Source of the DNA: Trichomonas vaginalis G3
Taxonomy: Eukaryota; Parabasalia; Trichomonadida; Trichomonadidae
Assembly: GCF_026262505.1 (NCBI RefSeq)
Contig: NC_067206.1
Coordinates: 38,143,660-38,207,659, forward strand
Length of the DNA stretch: 64,000 nucleotides
Direction of reading: 5' to 3'
The notes under the pieces are model-generated. The model ran no database searches. It had not been told where the DNA came from and saw only the letters and a list, made by a program, of their open reading frames with translations. Shown here piece after piece: positions 36,416-46,960 of the stretch. How positions within the stretch are numbered: the stretch's first letter is position 1; every line of letters begins with the position of its first letter. The translations under genes and the position numbers were made by a program.

Positions 36416-37498
36416 ATGAAATCCATATCATTAGTAGATAGCTCATTTCCGGGTGCTACAATAAATGTAAATGAAGGGAAATATCAATATACATTTGAAT
36501 ATCCTTGTGAATCAAATACTCAATGCACAGATTATGAAGTAACATTAGCACCTGGATTATATAGATTTGAAAATAATACATGCATTTCCAATTCAGTTGT
36601 TCGCAAATATAATGGAAATACAGTCTGTTATCAGATGTCGAGTATTGGAGGTGCCGGTGGATACATCTCAGGTATAATCCATATTCCCCATGAGACTGTC
36701 ACTTTTTTGACCATAGGAGGTCAAGGTAGCTATGGATATACTCTTAATGAAACTGAAACCGATCGATGTTTCTCAAAAGAATACATGATTAAAGGAGGAT
36801 ATGGAGGCGGGGGGAGCTCTTCGAACTTCTGTAATATTGATTTAGCAGGCCCTGATGGCTGCGGAACTTCAAGTGGAGGGGGTCAAACCACTGTCAAATT
36901 CCATAAAAACGATTTGTGGCATCGTGTGATTGTAAGCGGTGGTGGAGGCGGTTCTGATAATCTAGAAGGGACTTTTGCAGGCGCCGAAGATGGATCTGGA
37001 GGTGCCGGAGGAAATTTGGTAGCCCAAAGTTGGTTTTCAGCTGGAAAATTGCAAAAAGAATACTTTACCAGTTCTTCAAGTGGCTTTACTTTTGGAACGG
37101 GAGAAGCAGCAAGAAATGGAACCACAGCAAATAATAGAGCTGTTCCTGTTGGCAAAAATGTTGACCATGCGGGTGCTGGTGGAGGGTGGTTCGGAGGTTT
37201 TGCCTCTCAAGACGGAGCCTCTGGTGCAGGAGGTGGAAGCTCGTGGGCTTTAACCTCTGATGCAATTATCCCTGATGGAAATATAGATGCCGCCGCCGAA
37301 TTTTTTAAAAATATTAAATCTGAGCCTTATGCATTCAAAAAGTCATCTGGGTATTTGTTTACGGATGTTGTTAATGTTGCTGGAATATGGAATGGCAATG
37401 GTCGAATTGTTATTACTATTTTGAATTTTGTCTTGCCTCAATCATGTCCGAACAATATTCGATTTTTCCATAGTATGCTGGTATTTCTAATGTTTTGA
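36416..37498 (+). CDS. Glycine-rich surface protein
   Basis: A 360-residue protein of the same Gly_rich type as its upstream neighbour. A beta-rich N-terminal part (YQYTFEYPCESNTQCTDYEV, LAPGLYRFENN) leads into SIGGAGGYISGIIHI and the glycine blocks KGGYGGGGSSSN, VIVSGGGGGSDN, GAGGGWFGGFASQDGASG. Six or more Cys and N-X-T/S sites (NNTC, NETETD, NGTT) indicate secretion, yet the N-terminus (MKSISLVDSSFPGATINV) is a poor signal peptide, so the true start may be elsewhere. The C-terminus is hydrophobic (NNIRFFHSMLVFLMF). Possibly a tandem duplicate of 35050-36067; probable surface or secreted protein, function unknown. Confidence 0.7.
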   Translation: MKSISLVDSSFPGATINVNEGKYQYTFEYPCESNTQCTDYEVTLAPGLYRFENNTCISNSVVRKYNGNTVCYQMSSIGGAGGYISGIIHIPHETVTFLTIGGQGSYGYTLNETETDRCFSKEYMIKGGYGGGGSSSNFCNIDLAGPDGCGTSSGGGQTTVKFHKNDLWHRVIVSGGGGGSDNLEGTFAGAEDGSGGAGGNLVAQSWFSAGKLQKEYFTSSSSGFTFGTGEAARNGTTANNRAVPVGKNVDHAGAGGGWFGGFASQDGASGAGGGSSWALTSDAIIPDGNIDAAAEFFKNIKSEPYAFKKSSGYLFTDVVNVAGIWNGNGRIVITILNFVLPQSCPNNIRFFHSMLVFLMF

Positions 37499-37885
37499 AC
37501 TAAAGTTTTCATATTTTGATAAGATAAAAGTATGGTAACAATTATTAGTGACTTTTATATTCGTATTTGATGCTTTTTGCCATGATTTCAACAAAGTATC
37601 AAATATCTGAGCTATTTGATATTTTATAAATGTAAAAAGGTAATCTAATCATGAAGGAGTTAAGTTGATGAAGAGTATAGCCTGTGTTAGTAATTATAGA
37701 AAAAAATTGAAAATATTGATCTGAATTATCGCAAATTGATGGGTTAAACTATATTTTTGATGAATATTAATTGAACACCACAAAAAGATATTGGTCGTTC
37801 TTGAAATTAAAGAAAATTATTTGGTAAATATAAAGGCATTCTAACAGAATTTTATTCAGCTGCATTTCCCATTAAAAGGATAGTT
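37499..37885. other. Spacer between convergent genes, nothing seen
   Basis: AT-rich, without a supported ORF, repeat or motif. Confidence 0.5.
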
Positions 37886-38617
37886 CTATTTCTTATGCTT
37901 GTTCTCACGAACAAACTCTCTAGAAATACGATCAGCTAATCTTGTTGGTTCTGGCTCTCTAAATCTGCAAAGCTTCTTTATAACGCTAACTACGCTATCT
38001 AGATCGCATAAATGACCGGAAGAAACATAGATCGGATTGAATGGATGTGAATCTGTTGTTCTCATCACAGCGCATTTAATGTATCTATCATTACTCGTAG
38101 TATAGTCCAATACATAGTAGTCACCCTTTTCAGGACATTTATCTTGGGCCATTTTTTGGACATCTTTTGGTTGCGGACAGCCTTCACCAACATAGAAGAA
38201 AGTCTTCGAAACTCCGCATGCTGGGATATTGGATTTCAGACCTACATAGGAGGCTAAGCCAAGGCCACGTGTGTGCCATTCGCCGTTGCCATCAACTATG
38301 ATCAAGTCGATTTTGATGCCTGTATTTGCTTGGTTAAATTCATCAAGCATTTGTAAAACAACTGGGCCTTCTCTGAAGCAAAGTAAGCCTGGAATGTATG
38401 GTACATCGACATTGACGACTGTGCACTTGGAGTACACTGGAGTATCTATGTTTTCCATGTCAATAACAACGAGGCAACCGACCATTAAATCATCTTCAAC
38501 TGTCAAATCGGCTCCTGCAACATATCTGACATTATCGAGATGTTTCGTGTTGTCTATCTGTACTACCATTTCTGTTTGTAGCTCTCTAAGCTTTGCCTTT
38601 GTTTCTTCAATATCCAT
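37886..38617 (-). CDS. Endonuclease V
   Basis: A 243-residue EndoV homologue, which cleaves nucleic acid next to deoxyinosine or inosine. Motifs in order: RYVAGADLTVEDD (residues about 30-42, catalytic Asp in GADLT), YIPGLLCFREGP (about 74-85, the wedge and Glu), LIIVDGNGEWHTRGLGLASY (about 104-123, second Asp, DGNG..H.RG), and the late SGHLCDLDSVV. Length fits the family (220-250). Human ENDOV acts mainly on inosine in RNA and bacterial Nfi on DNA; which applies here is unknown. It is divergent from no close gene; the upstream 330 bp is non-coding. Confidence 0.93.
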   Translation of the reverse strand: MDIEETKAKLRELQTEMVVQIDNTKHLDNVRYVAGADLTVEDDLMVGCLVVIDMENIDTPVYSKCTVVNVDVPYIPGLLCFREGPVVLQMLDEFNQANTGIKIDLIIVDGNGEWHTRGLGLASYVGLKSNIPACGVSKTFFYVGEGCPQPKDVQKMAQDKCPEKGDYYVLDYTTSNDRYIKCAVMRTTDSHPFNPIYVSSGHLCDLDSVVSVIKKLCRFREPEPTRLADRISREFVRENKHKK

Positions 38618-38946
38618 TTTTATTACAAAATTTTTTCAACAATTCAATTTTAAATTCCAATAGAAAAAATTTTTACATTCAAATTTTGTTCCAATTTCTC
38701 CGGACTATCAAACTCATCTAACACCCAATTTTTATTGCAGCTGCCTTTATTTATGAGATTACTTGTCAATAAAACGAATTCGTGCCATGTTTGCTATTAT
38801 TTACAGCTAAAAGTCAAAAAAATAATTTCGAAATATGAAAAATTAACAAATATTAGATATTATTTAAATGGTATTCATGTGGTTATTTCTAAAAATATAA
38901 CAAATGGTTCAAAAACTTAGAATTAAATTTTTTATAAACATCATTT
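38618..38946. other. Spacer, nothing seen
   Basis: AT-rich spacer between two minus-strand genes; no supported feature. Confidence 0.5.
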
Positions 38947-40329
38947 TCACTCTGCTTCTTGAGCAGGAGCGTTAAGATTGACGATTTTATCTTCATACTC
39001 TTCGAAGTTATCGTCGGTCAAGATAACGAGTTGACGTTTCGTAACAGGAACACGAGTAAACGGATTCTCTTTGTTAGACTTCAAAACGTTCAACCAAGTG
39101 TTGTAATCGAGGACATATCCATCAGGAGAGATAGCAGGAACTCTAATTGGCTCCTGCGTGATCTGATCGATGGCATCTTTAAGAGGATTTTGAGCAGCCC
39201 ATGCTTCGTAACGAGAAAGGTGCTCATCGGAGGCTGATGTTGTCTCGTAAGTTGTAGATGTTGGTGTTGGTTGTACTGGATCGCTGCGGAAGATAAAATG
39301 AATGGAGCGAATCTTATTTGGAGGAATAATTTTTGGTGGCTTAGCGACATGCTGGCGCTGAACCTTTCCCTTTGTCTTGACGACAATCTTTCCATCGTGA
39401 ATCCTTGATTTGTGGTGGATACGGCCGTCTTCACCCTTTTCGTAATTCGAATCAAAGATTTCGCCAGCTTCGACGAGTTTTCTGTAGAAATTTGCGCATT
39501 GATAGCCGACTCTGCCAGGAATTGTCTTAGAAAACAGACCCCAATCGCCAGACATAAATGTCTGGTTGCCTCTGAATTCGCGAACTCTGTTCATGAAGTT
39601 TGCCTTTTCAGCGGCAGTCCATCCACCGTTCTTTTGTTTCTCGCCCGGTGGAAGATGTCTGTAGTAATAGGCGTTAGGATATTCTTGTCCTCGTAAATAA
39701 GATGATCTTCTTGCATCACTCCAGTTTACCCAGTTAGTCGGATTAACTCCGGCTGGGCATGGTGGAATTACTCCATGTGGGACTGGATTTGACTTTGTAT
39801 GTCTGTGAGTTGGAGCTCTTGATACTTCAACTTGAACTGGTTGTATATAATCGCCATCATCACCTTCATCTTCGCCTTCATCATCGTCGGCTTCTTCTGG
39901 AATTGTAGTTTCTGGCTGGGTTATTGGCTTGAGCTTGTGTTCTAATTTCTGTTTCAAGATTTTCCGAACACTTTCCTTGAATTCTGGCTTGAGGAGGTTC
40001 ATAGTAAGCTCATCAATATCACCATTAGACTCATCGAAGGCTACAATCATCTCAGTTGGTAATGCGTCACTCCAGTATTGTCTAATGGTATCAATAAATT
40101 TATTAACTCTTTTGACCTTATGCTCCATCATAAATGTATTGTGCTTGTAAACGTAGTTGTCAATTTCACCGTCTTCAACCCTACTTGGGTGCTCAATAAG
40201 ACATGAAACTTGACTCAAGGTTATATGATTGGCGTCGGGCTGGTCATCACTGCTTTGACTATTAATGACTTCATCCTCTATATGGATTCCGCCATCATTA
40301 TGGAACAAGGCCATGGAATTATCGATCAT
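38947..40329 (-). CDS. SANT/Myb-like protein with C-terminal U-box-like domain
   Basis: A 460-residue, probably nuclear protein. The N-terminal 130 residues are acidic and helical; an Asp/Glu stretch (EEADDDEGEDEGDDGDY) sits near 145-165. A SANT/Myb-like repeat spans about 235-290: GGWTAAEKANFMNRVREFRG, then MSGDWGLFSKTIPGRVGYQC, with the spaced Trp residues. A U-box/modified-RING-like end spans about 385-455: KDAIDQITQEPIRVPAISPD, then GYVLDYNTWLNVLKSN and NPFTRVPVTKRQLVIL, matching the U-box order of DPIT.E...P...G...D...W......NP.TR..L. If right, it would join chromatin or DNA binding to ubiquitin ligation. Domain calls are by eye. Confidence 0.72.
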   Translation of the reverse strand: MIDNSMALFHNDGGIHIEDEVINSQSSDDQPDANHITLSQVSCLIEHPSRVEDGEIDNYVYKHNTFMMEHKVKRVNKFIDTIRQYWSDALPTEMIVAFDESNGDIDELTMNLLKPEFKESVRKILKQKLEHKLKPITQPETTIPEEADDDEGEDEGDDGDYIQPVQVEVSRAPTHRHTKSNPVPHGVIPPCPAGVNPTNWVNWSDARRSSYLRGQEYPNAYYYRHLPPGEKQKNGGWTAAEKANFMNRVREFRGNQTFMSGDWGLFSKTIPGRVGYQCANFYRKLVEAGEIFDSNYEKGEDGRIHHKSRIHDGKIVVKTKGKVQRQHVAKPPKIIPPNKIRSIHFIFRSDPVQPTPTSTTYETTSASDEHLSRYEAWAAQNPLKDAIDQITQEPIRVPAISPDGYVLDYNTWLNVLKSNKENPFTRVPVTKRQLVILTDDNFEEYEDKIVNLNAPAQEAE

Positions 40330-41697
40330 TGCCTAATTGGGACCGTTTAATTTTCTATCGTTTCTCTCAAAACATAAATATTTTTGATAAATTCCCAGCC
40401 GCTTTTTTCAGTACCATTTCTGCCGAAAAACAATTAGGATTTAGGATTGCTAGGCCTCAGGAAACTAGTATATCTTCAAAATTTCGGATTTAAGAGCAAT
40501 TATTGCTACTTTTGTATTTTATTTTCCACTTCCTTATGCAGAACTTGAGGTCCGAATAATGGACTGGTTTCTAGGGAGTGTACTTTTCAGCTAGAAGTAG
40601 TTTATTTGCCAAAAAAATCCAAGCAAAAAGACAAACTTTAAATAAAACTCTTTATGAGTTTTCTTATTTCGAGCGGATAGCGAAATTACAATCAGTACCA
40701 TCAACTACACCTATCAGAAAGTCGATCAGTCATAATTTACGATAAAAAAAAACAAAAAAGTTTATAACTCATACGGTTTTCATATTAAATTCGAATTGCT
40801 CTTGATATTCTTCAATAGCATGTTAGGCCTATGAACAAGCATTCCAAAAACCAATTCGTTCGCGATTGAAAAAATCTCATACACAAGTTATAAAAATCTT
40901 ATATGCGCTTTGTCGGCATAAAAACAGTATTGTAAGCATTCATTACATGAAGTAAATTCATCGCTCGCACTTACTTTTCATTATCTCCACTATTTTTATA
41001 ACTCATACTGAAAATATTTTTATCATGCGATAACGAGATGTAATGCTTTCAATCATTAAATTTACTGTATGAATAATTCATTAACTACTTCGAGCGAGTA
41101 AAATCTCCTATTTTAATTTTTATTACTAATAATTTTTATTAATCCTTTGTTTTATTTGTGCATATGCAAATGATGAGATATCTGAACTATCTGAAGTGAG
41201 TTAATTCAATCTGATTTGCTCTAGGCATTATAATATATATAAACCAGATCGAAAACACTCAAATTGTAGCTTTTGGATGAGAATTTGTTGATAAATGTAA
41301 ATTATGCGTGTAATAAAACTATATTGCTATGGTATTGATATAAAATATATTTCCTTTAGTCTACAACAAGAAAAAAGAAGTTGTAATAATAATTAAAAAC
41401 GGGTCTTGTAAATTTATTTTGGGGTGGACTATAAATCATTGTTTTGATTTCTTTATATAGTCGACAAGCTATTTTTATGTATTGTTGCCATATAAAAATA
41501 TATATAAAATACATAATTTAGAAATATTGAAAATTTTTTGAAACTGGAAATCAATATGGGGTTAATGAATTGGAATTTTTATGTGCATATATAAAGGTGC
41601 ATTACTCAATCTTCTCATCTAAAGCTCAGGAAGCAATTTTATGATGCAAAATTTCAAATTTGACTGAAATTAGAGCTCATTTGTATGAACAAATTGA
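40330..41697. other. 1.4 kb AT-rich intergenic region
   Basis: No ORF with protein-like sequence and no clear repeat. It separates a minus-strand and a plus-strand gene and must contain both promoters, but no strong TCAYW element stands directly before either start. Confidence 0.5.
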
Positions 41698-41772
41698 TCT
41701 ACTCTCTGGTACTATAGCAATGTTGGGTTATTTAATGTTGAGTCTGAATTTTATTTTATAAACGTACACTTT

Positions 41773-44322
41773 TTGATTTTGTTCTTTTTTGCAGCTTTTT
41801 CTTTCTCAGTTCTGGATTTACCTATAGTCCAAGAATGTAGTTACTATAATACATACAATTATAGTTGTGACGATGTCCCTAGTGGGCTTTCTTCACGAAA
41901 TGGAATTTTATATTGTAACGAAACTGGGTATGCTATCAAAGTAAATGGAACAAATATAACATGCGTAAATGCTACAAATGAAACATTGATTTTAAATAAC
42001 ACATTTTTTGACATTGAAACAAGTTATACTTTAGGTTCAACAGACGTTAAGTTTTATGATATAGATACCGAAGTGACGACTAAATATAGTTCCAATTACT
42101 CAAGTTACTTAAACGACTCCATTAAAGTCTGCAGTAATGGCACAAATACATTCTTTTCTGCATGCCAATACTTAGCTTCGGCATGTGCCCTCACTCGATA
42201 CAATGCTCAATCGGAAGCTTGCAGACTTTATGAATTTGTTTTACCTGAAGTCGGATATAACGTATATGAGTATGAATTTTGGCCCAGTCAAAGGCCTTTT
42301 CTAGAATATGATGCTACTCAACAGAGAGTTTTAGAAGAAATTACAAGAAAAACATCATTCAAACGCAAGTCAATTGTTAATATTGTGCTTGCCCGATACT
42401 CTCGCAATGGAGAGTTTTTAGGATACCAGGCATTAAGCAATCAATTAGATTTTTGCCAAAAATATCAAGAACAAAATCAAGTTTGGAGAATTTACGGCTC
42501 AATTGTAAATTATGACTGCCTGATCAACCTTCAAGAGTTTTTAAAATCCGGATCTACTGATTTGTTTGATCCATTTCTTGTAGAAACTATCAATAACACC
42601 GAAGTGATGCGTCCAATACCAATTGTTATTAGGAACTATAGGAATTCAAATAACCAAGCTGTTAATATGGATTCAAATCCAAAACAAAGACGAATGGTTA
42701 GAAGATTCTTTATTTTTGACAATTACACAACTGATGATTACATTCAGTACTTATCAAACTTATCACTCAATTTTCAAACAAAAACTCCGGATGGAATTCC
42801 ATATTTCGAACTCACATATTCAACTGTTTCAAGAGATAAAGTAGAAAAAGCAGAAATCCCTATAATAAACGATGAAGAAAACGATGCCATTAAAACATAT
42901 ACTTATATGACAAACTATACAACAGATTTAGAAGATTTTTGGTTTGCTTGCCTTGTTGTTCTTCTTGTTTTAGTTTCAATTCTTTTTGCAATATTCCTAT
43001 TTAGATGCTATTTAATGCATCAACGCTATAACCAAGATGATATACGTGGATTTTTCATCCTTGCATGCTTGAATGAACTTTTCTCAATTGCTGCATATCT
43101 TATTTTCCTGATCTTGTTTATTTTCACATTCTTTTTCTTTATTGCATTCAAATGGGCAAAGTCAGTTAAATTCACAATTCCAATCTCAGAGACGCAACAA
43201 ACTCTAAATGTATTTGTTTATATTTGTACTGCTTGCTCATGTTTAGCAGTTGTTTTAAGAGTTATCTTGCAATTCGGAACAGATACATTTCTTATTGACT
43301 GGGAGAGAACTGGTCGCAAAAAGAAAGGAAATCCTTTGAGAAGTGTAATGCTTGCCCATGAATGGTTAAATCTATGCATTAGAAGAGACTATAATCCTGC
43401 TATATGCTTGACACTCCTTGTTTTTATTTTGAACGGAATCAAAGTTGAATTATGGGCCACACCAATTGCAACTGTTAGTCTAGTTGACACTGGATATACA
43501 AGTGATGTTCTCAGATTTTCAAACGATTGTTTCTTCTGGATTTTTATCCTGATTGTTAATATTATCTTCAACTTAATCAAAAATATTATATTCACATCTC
43601 CATTAAAGAAATTTGCTGATCTTTGTGGAACAATGAACATTTCGGTCATTTCTTTGATATCTAAATCTTGGGGATTTTATTTACATGGAAGACAGGCATT
43701 AATTCAAGAAGAAAATATGCTGATATCAACATCAGAAGAACAATCATTGGACGAGTTTGACCAAAATGAAAAAAGACCTTTAGAAGAAGTCGGTTCTATT
43801 ACGATGAGCGCTGAAGATAGAGTGTTTGAATTATTCCTCTCTCATCCTTACAGAGAATATTTCTATACACCATATAAGCGAGTTCTTGATATTTATAGGG
43901 CAGCAAACATCAAAGAGCCGGCAACTCCAACTGCAATAACTCCAGAAAGCCGAATGGAGATTGATAACATGAACAAGCATTTAGCCAAATATTATGGCGC
44001 AGAGCTGGGAAAAAGACAGTATGATGTATTATATCAACCAGTTGCAAACAAAGTTTCAGGGTTGCCTCCATTGGTTGATAATAGATCAGTCTTTTATTCA
44101 GAAAGAGATCACTCCTTCAGAAAATCTCTCTTCACAAGCCATCAAGTAATGATGGCACTATTTGATATTATTATTTTCACTGTTGTTGACATAACTATTC
44201 ACTCACCAGTAATTGGAGCTATATGCTCTTTCTGCTGTGATTATCTAATTGAAAAAACCTGGAAAGGAATTGCAATTCTTAATTTGCGTAAGAAAGCTTT
44301 ATATGATAGAAGATTATATTGA
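41773..44322 (+). CDS. TMEM67: Meckelin (TMEM67)-like membrane protein, no in-frame ATG
   Basis: About 849 residues. Meckelin is a ciliary transition-zone receptor-like protein. Diagnostic parts: KFADLCGTMNISVISLI followed by GFYLHGRQALIQEENM (human has FVDLCSMSNISV...YYIHGRSVHGHADTNM), WERTGRKKK then AHEWLNLCIRR, and the end VFYSERDHSFRKSLF with FDIIIFTVVDI and VDQ/DRR-type final residues. Order: signal-like ILFFFAAFSFSVL, Cys/N-glycan-rich ectodomain to about 385, first span near 393-413, then several more spans. The frame is open from 41698, but no ATG occurs before about residue 283; the position expected for Met just before the signal sequence is TTG (41773). Shorter than the human protein (995). 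Confidence 0.85.
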   Translation: MILFFFAAFSFSVLDLPIVQECSYYNTYNYSCDDVPSGLSSRNGILYCNETGYAIKVNGTNITCVNATNETLILNNTFFDIETSYTLGSTDVKFYDIDTEVTTKYSSNYSSYLNDSIKVCSNGTNTFFSACQYLASACALTRYNAQSEACRLYEFVLPEVGYNVYEYEFWPSQRPFLEYDATQQRVLEEITRKTSFKRKSIVNIVLARYSRNGEFLGYQALSNQLDFCQKYQEQNQVWRIYGSIVNYDCLINLQEFLKSGSTDLFDPFLVETINNTEVMRPIPIVIRNYRNSNNQAVNMDSNPKQRRMVRRFFIFDNYTTDDYIQYLSNLSLNFQTKTPDGIPYFELTYSTVSRDKVEKAEIPIINDEENDAIKTYTYMTNYTTDLEDFWFACLVVLLVLVSILFAIFLFRCYLMHQRYNQDDIRGFFILACLNELFSIAAYLIFLILFIFTFFFFIAFKWAKSVKFTIPISETQQTLNVFVYICTACSCLAVVLRVILQFGTDTFLIDWERTGRKKKGNPLRSVMLAHEWLNLCIRRDYNPAICLTLLVFILNGIKVELWATPIATVSLVDTGYTSDVLRFSNDCFFWIFILIVNIIFNLIKNIIFTSPLKKFADLCGTMNISVISLISKSWGFYLHGRQALIQEENMLISTSEEQSLDEFDQNEKRPLEEVGSITMSAEDRVFELFLSHPYREYFYTPYKRVLDIYRAANIKEPATPTAITPESRMEIDNMNKHLAKYYGAELGKRQYDVLYQPVANKVSGLPPLVDNRSVFYSERDHSFRKSLFTSHQVMMALFDIIIFTVVDITIHSPVIGAICSFCCDYLIEKTWKGIAILNLRKKALYDRRLY

Positions 44323-44575
44323 ACTGCATGTTTTGTATTTTGTTATAAATTTTACCAATTTTGTAACTGATTTTTTTTAATGAACTAGTCTCTCTACTTC
44401 CGAATGTACCTATTCTCCTATGGTAGACACCTTATTCATTTGCCTTAACGTGTTGCAAATATATAGATCTGATTTGATATCTTGTTGCCAACATCTAATT
44501 TTGGGGCAACATTAAACACTAAACTTAGATATGTAGGCTGGTCTATAAGTTGAAATTATCTGTTATCTAATATCG
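44323..44575. other. Short spacer, nothing seen
   Basis: AT-rich, no feature supported. Confidence 0.4.
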
Positions 44576-45278
44576 ATGAAGATTTCATTCAATTTGTCGA
44601 CTTTTTTTTTAGTTTTTTTTTTAGTTGGATTGGAAAAGCAAGTATCAAGGATACGACATTGGACAAGTATCTGGCAAGAATTGGGTCCGAGTATTCCATC
44701 ATGATCCATCTACAGGTAAGTTATTCGATACAGATAAGGATAAATCTTTTTATCAAGTTTATTCCATTAATACAAACAAAATGTTCAGTGTGTTGGGTTT
44801 TATCAATGATCATTTTAAAGTAAATTATACATATAACTTTTTATTTCGATTTGAAAAAGAATATCCTTCTGAGTTCGATTTTATAAACCAAAGTACTCAT
44901 CCTCTTTATTCTAACATATCTGCTAATGTAAGTGTTGAAGCTGTCTCTCCAGATTGTGGTACCAATCTTACACTAATTGGCGCTTTAAATGGAATAGCTT
45001 TATCTAGCAGCAACAAAACTCTTATTGATGGAAGTATTAATCATGGATATTGGTATTTTGCAATTGGCGCAAATACATATTATAAAGTCAGCGGAACTAT
45101 TACTGGACCAATTTGCAAAGTTGATAAAGGTGTAACAAGTGTTGACCTATGGCTCCAATACACTGATGACATCATTTTCCAAATGCTTCCAAATTTAGAA
45201 ATACCTTCAGTCCCAAAATGTAATAGCTATCATTTACTCTCTAATTTGCATGTATTTATTCTTATGCTTTTGGAATAA
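44576..45278 (+). pseudogene. Secreted protein gene with frameshifted signal peptide, unknown family
   Basis: The main frame (44625-45278, 217 residues) lacks an ATG and is preceded by an in-frame TAG. In the neighbouring frame an ATG at 44576 gives a good signal peptide (MKISFNLSTFFLVFFLVG) that runs to about 44640, so one base is gained or lost around 44625-44640, next to long T and A runs. The body has N-glycosylation sites (NYT, NQST, NISANVS, NLT, NKT) and two Cys, and ends in a hydrophobic tail (HLLSNLHVFILMLLE). It may be a real pseudogene or a homopolymer error. No family is recognised. Confidence 0.55.
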
Positions 45279-45582
45279 ATATATAATTCTAGGATATTTA
45301 TTTTAAATTTTTGATTTTGAACGAGATAACTCTATCAAAAATAATTTGTGTATCTTTGCATTGATAAATATTTATATAGAATGGCAAGAAAAATATGTTA
45401 TAAGAATTCAAGATTAACAATATCTTGATATCTATTGGATATGGTACAAGCTGCCCGTATTTGAATAGTATTGACTGTTTGTAACTAGAAAATCATTTGA
45501 AATTAAAAAATAATTTGAAAATTCTTCATATTCTTAAATAAATCCGCCTGAATGATGAGAGTTAGTAACAAAATGGCTAGAA
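45279..45582. other. Spacer, nothing seen
   Basis: AT-rich spacer before the NOC2-family gene; no motif beyond an isolated TCATTT at about 45493. Confidence 0.4.
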
Positions 45583-46848
45583 ATGATAATGGACTTAAAA
45601 TCTTTGTATCAAAATTATGAAGATTTTGGAGGCAAAAACAAATTGAAAGAGTTTGTCTGGATTTTAAGTATGAGTATTGAAATCACAGAGACAGATCTTA
45701 ACCAGGCCTTTGAAGACCTCAAAGCCGGCGAATTCTCAGCAATTACTGTTGTAGTTGGTGCTTCTATTGAAGAAAAGCCAGAATTACTCGAAAAAGCTGC
45801 TGAAATTATCTCATCTTCAATTGATCCAACAAACTGGAGTAAATATGAAAAGGAATTTGAAGCATTAGTCCTTGCTGGTTTTGATAATAACAAAATTTTC
45901 AAACAATTCGATAAAATTTTTGCTCGCAAAGATATGGCCGCTTTTTCACAATACATTGCAGATCTTGTCGCTAGATATCTTTCAGTTCATTCAACCCGTG
46001 TTATTGATTTAGAATTATACATTAGTTCTCACGCTGCTCAAAATTCACCTGCATTCTACGATTATGTCATTCAAGCTCTCTACGCACAGCTTCAAATAGA
46101 TATGCATACAGATAAATTCTCAGAAATTGAGGCTGCTTTCGTTCGTTTTGTTGATTTTGAGCCACAAGTCACTCTTTTCAAAGTTAACGAGCTTATGAAG
46201 CAATCATTCATTGAAATGACCAACGTACTTCGTGATGAGTCAGGAGAAAAGATGGGAAACAGTGCTTTCTTCAATAGAATCCATCTTTGGTCCAACTTCG
46301 CATTCAGATCAGAAAGTTTCACTCAGGCTTACGTTACAATCATTGTACATGCACTCCGTGCTAAGTCTTTGAAGCTAAATCCATTACGTATCAAATTAAT
46401 CCAAATACTTGTTAATCATAATGAATTCCTTGCTCCTTTGACATCCTGTGCCAAGGTTCTCTTAAAATCTCGTTCACACAAGACAGGAGAAGCCGTAGAA
46501 TTTGAATTTGATAATTTATATCTTTCCACAAAGGAAATTGGTCGCACACAGAAGTACCAAGACGAAGTTTATAACAGATCATTCGATTTGCTCAAGAAAT
46601 GCTTGTTCGGTCTCCGTAATAGAATCGCATTTCCAGAAATCGCGGCTCCAATTGTCCGCTCGCTCGAAATGATGATTGCTGATGACACATATAAGCAGAA
46701 TGTCAAGCAATTAACTAAATTCAAGGATGCAATTAAAGAAAATGCAACTTGGATTGAGTGCGCACGCGAAAAGGCTGTCCAGAAGGATGGTTTCAACATT
46801 ATAGAGAATACAGAAATTGAAGGAACTGCTCCCTTCAAGATTAAATAA
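45583..46848 (+). CDS. NOC2: NOC2-family nucleolar complex protein
   Basis: A 421-residue helical-repeat protein matching the C-terminal half of NOC2, which with NOC1/NOC3 escorts pre-60S ribosomal particles from nucleolus to nucleoplasm. Diagnostic order: SLKLNPLRIKLIQILVNH (human YPLRLHCVRALTLL), NEFLAPLTSCAKVLL (FIPVLPFLLEIF), FEFDNLYLSTKEIGRTQKYQ, KCLFGLRNRIAFPEIAAPI (YLHSQAHSIAFPELVLPT) and KQLTKFKDAIKENATWIECA (VRQLLEKVQENARYIESR). It is shorter than yeast and human NOC2 (710-750): the charged N-terminal part is missing or reduced. An internal ATG at 45670 (MSIEITETDLNQ) could be the true start. The stop is TAAA. Confidence 0.83.
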   Translation: MIMDLKSLYQNYEDFGGKNKLKEFVWILSMSIEITETDLNQAFEDLKAGEFSAITVVVGASIEEKPELLEKAAEIISSSIDPTNWSKYEKEFEALVLAGFDNNKIFKQFDKIFARKDMAAFSQYIADLVARYLSVHSTRVIDLELYISSHAAQNSPAFYDYVIQALYAQLQIDMHTDKFSEIEAAFVRFVDFEPQVTLFKVNELMKQSFIEMTNVLRDESGEKMGNSAFFNRIHLWSNFAFRSESFTQAYVTIIVHALRAKSLKLNPLRIKLIQILVNHNEFLAPLTSCAKVLLKSRSHKTGEAVEFEFDNLYLSTKEIGRTQKYQDEVYNRSFDLLKKCLFGLRNRIAFPEIAAPIVRSLEMMIADDTYKQNVKQLTKFKDAIKENATWIECAREKAVQKDGFNIIENTEIEGTAPFKIK

Positions 46849-46960
46849 AGTTTTATTTATTATTTTATAAATTTCATAAAAATTTTCTTATAATCAGTCA
46901 TACTAATATTAAAAACATGAGTATTTGGATTTAACAAAACAAAAAAACAATAATATATCT

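Noticed and set aside
41740-41815. Splice acceptor (TTTTTTGCAG) before the meckelin ORF
   Set aside because: Trichomonad introns have a conserved extended 3' motif (ACTAACACACAG) that is absent here, and no matching GTAYGT donor follows an in-frame ATG.
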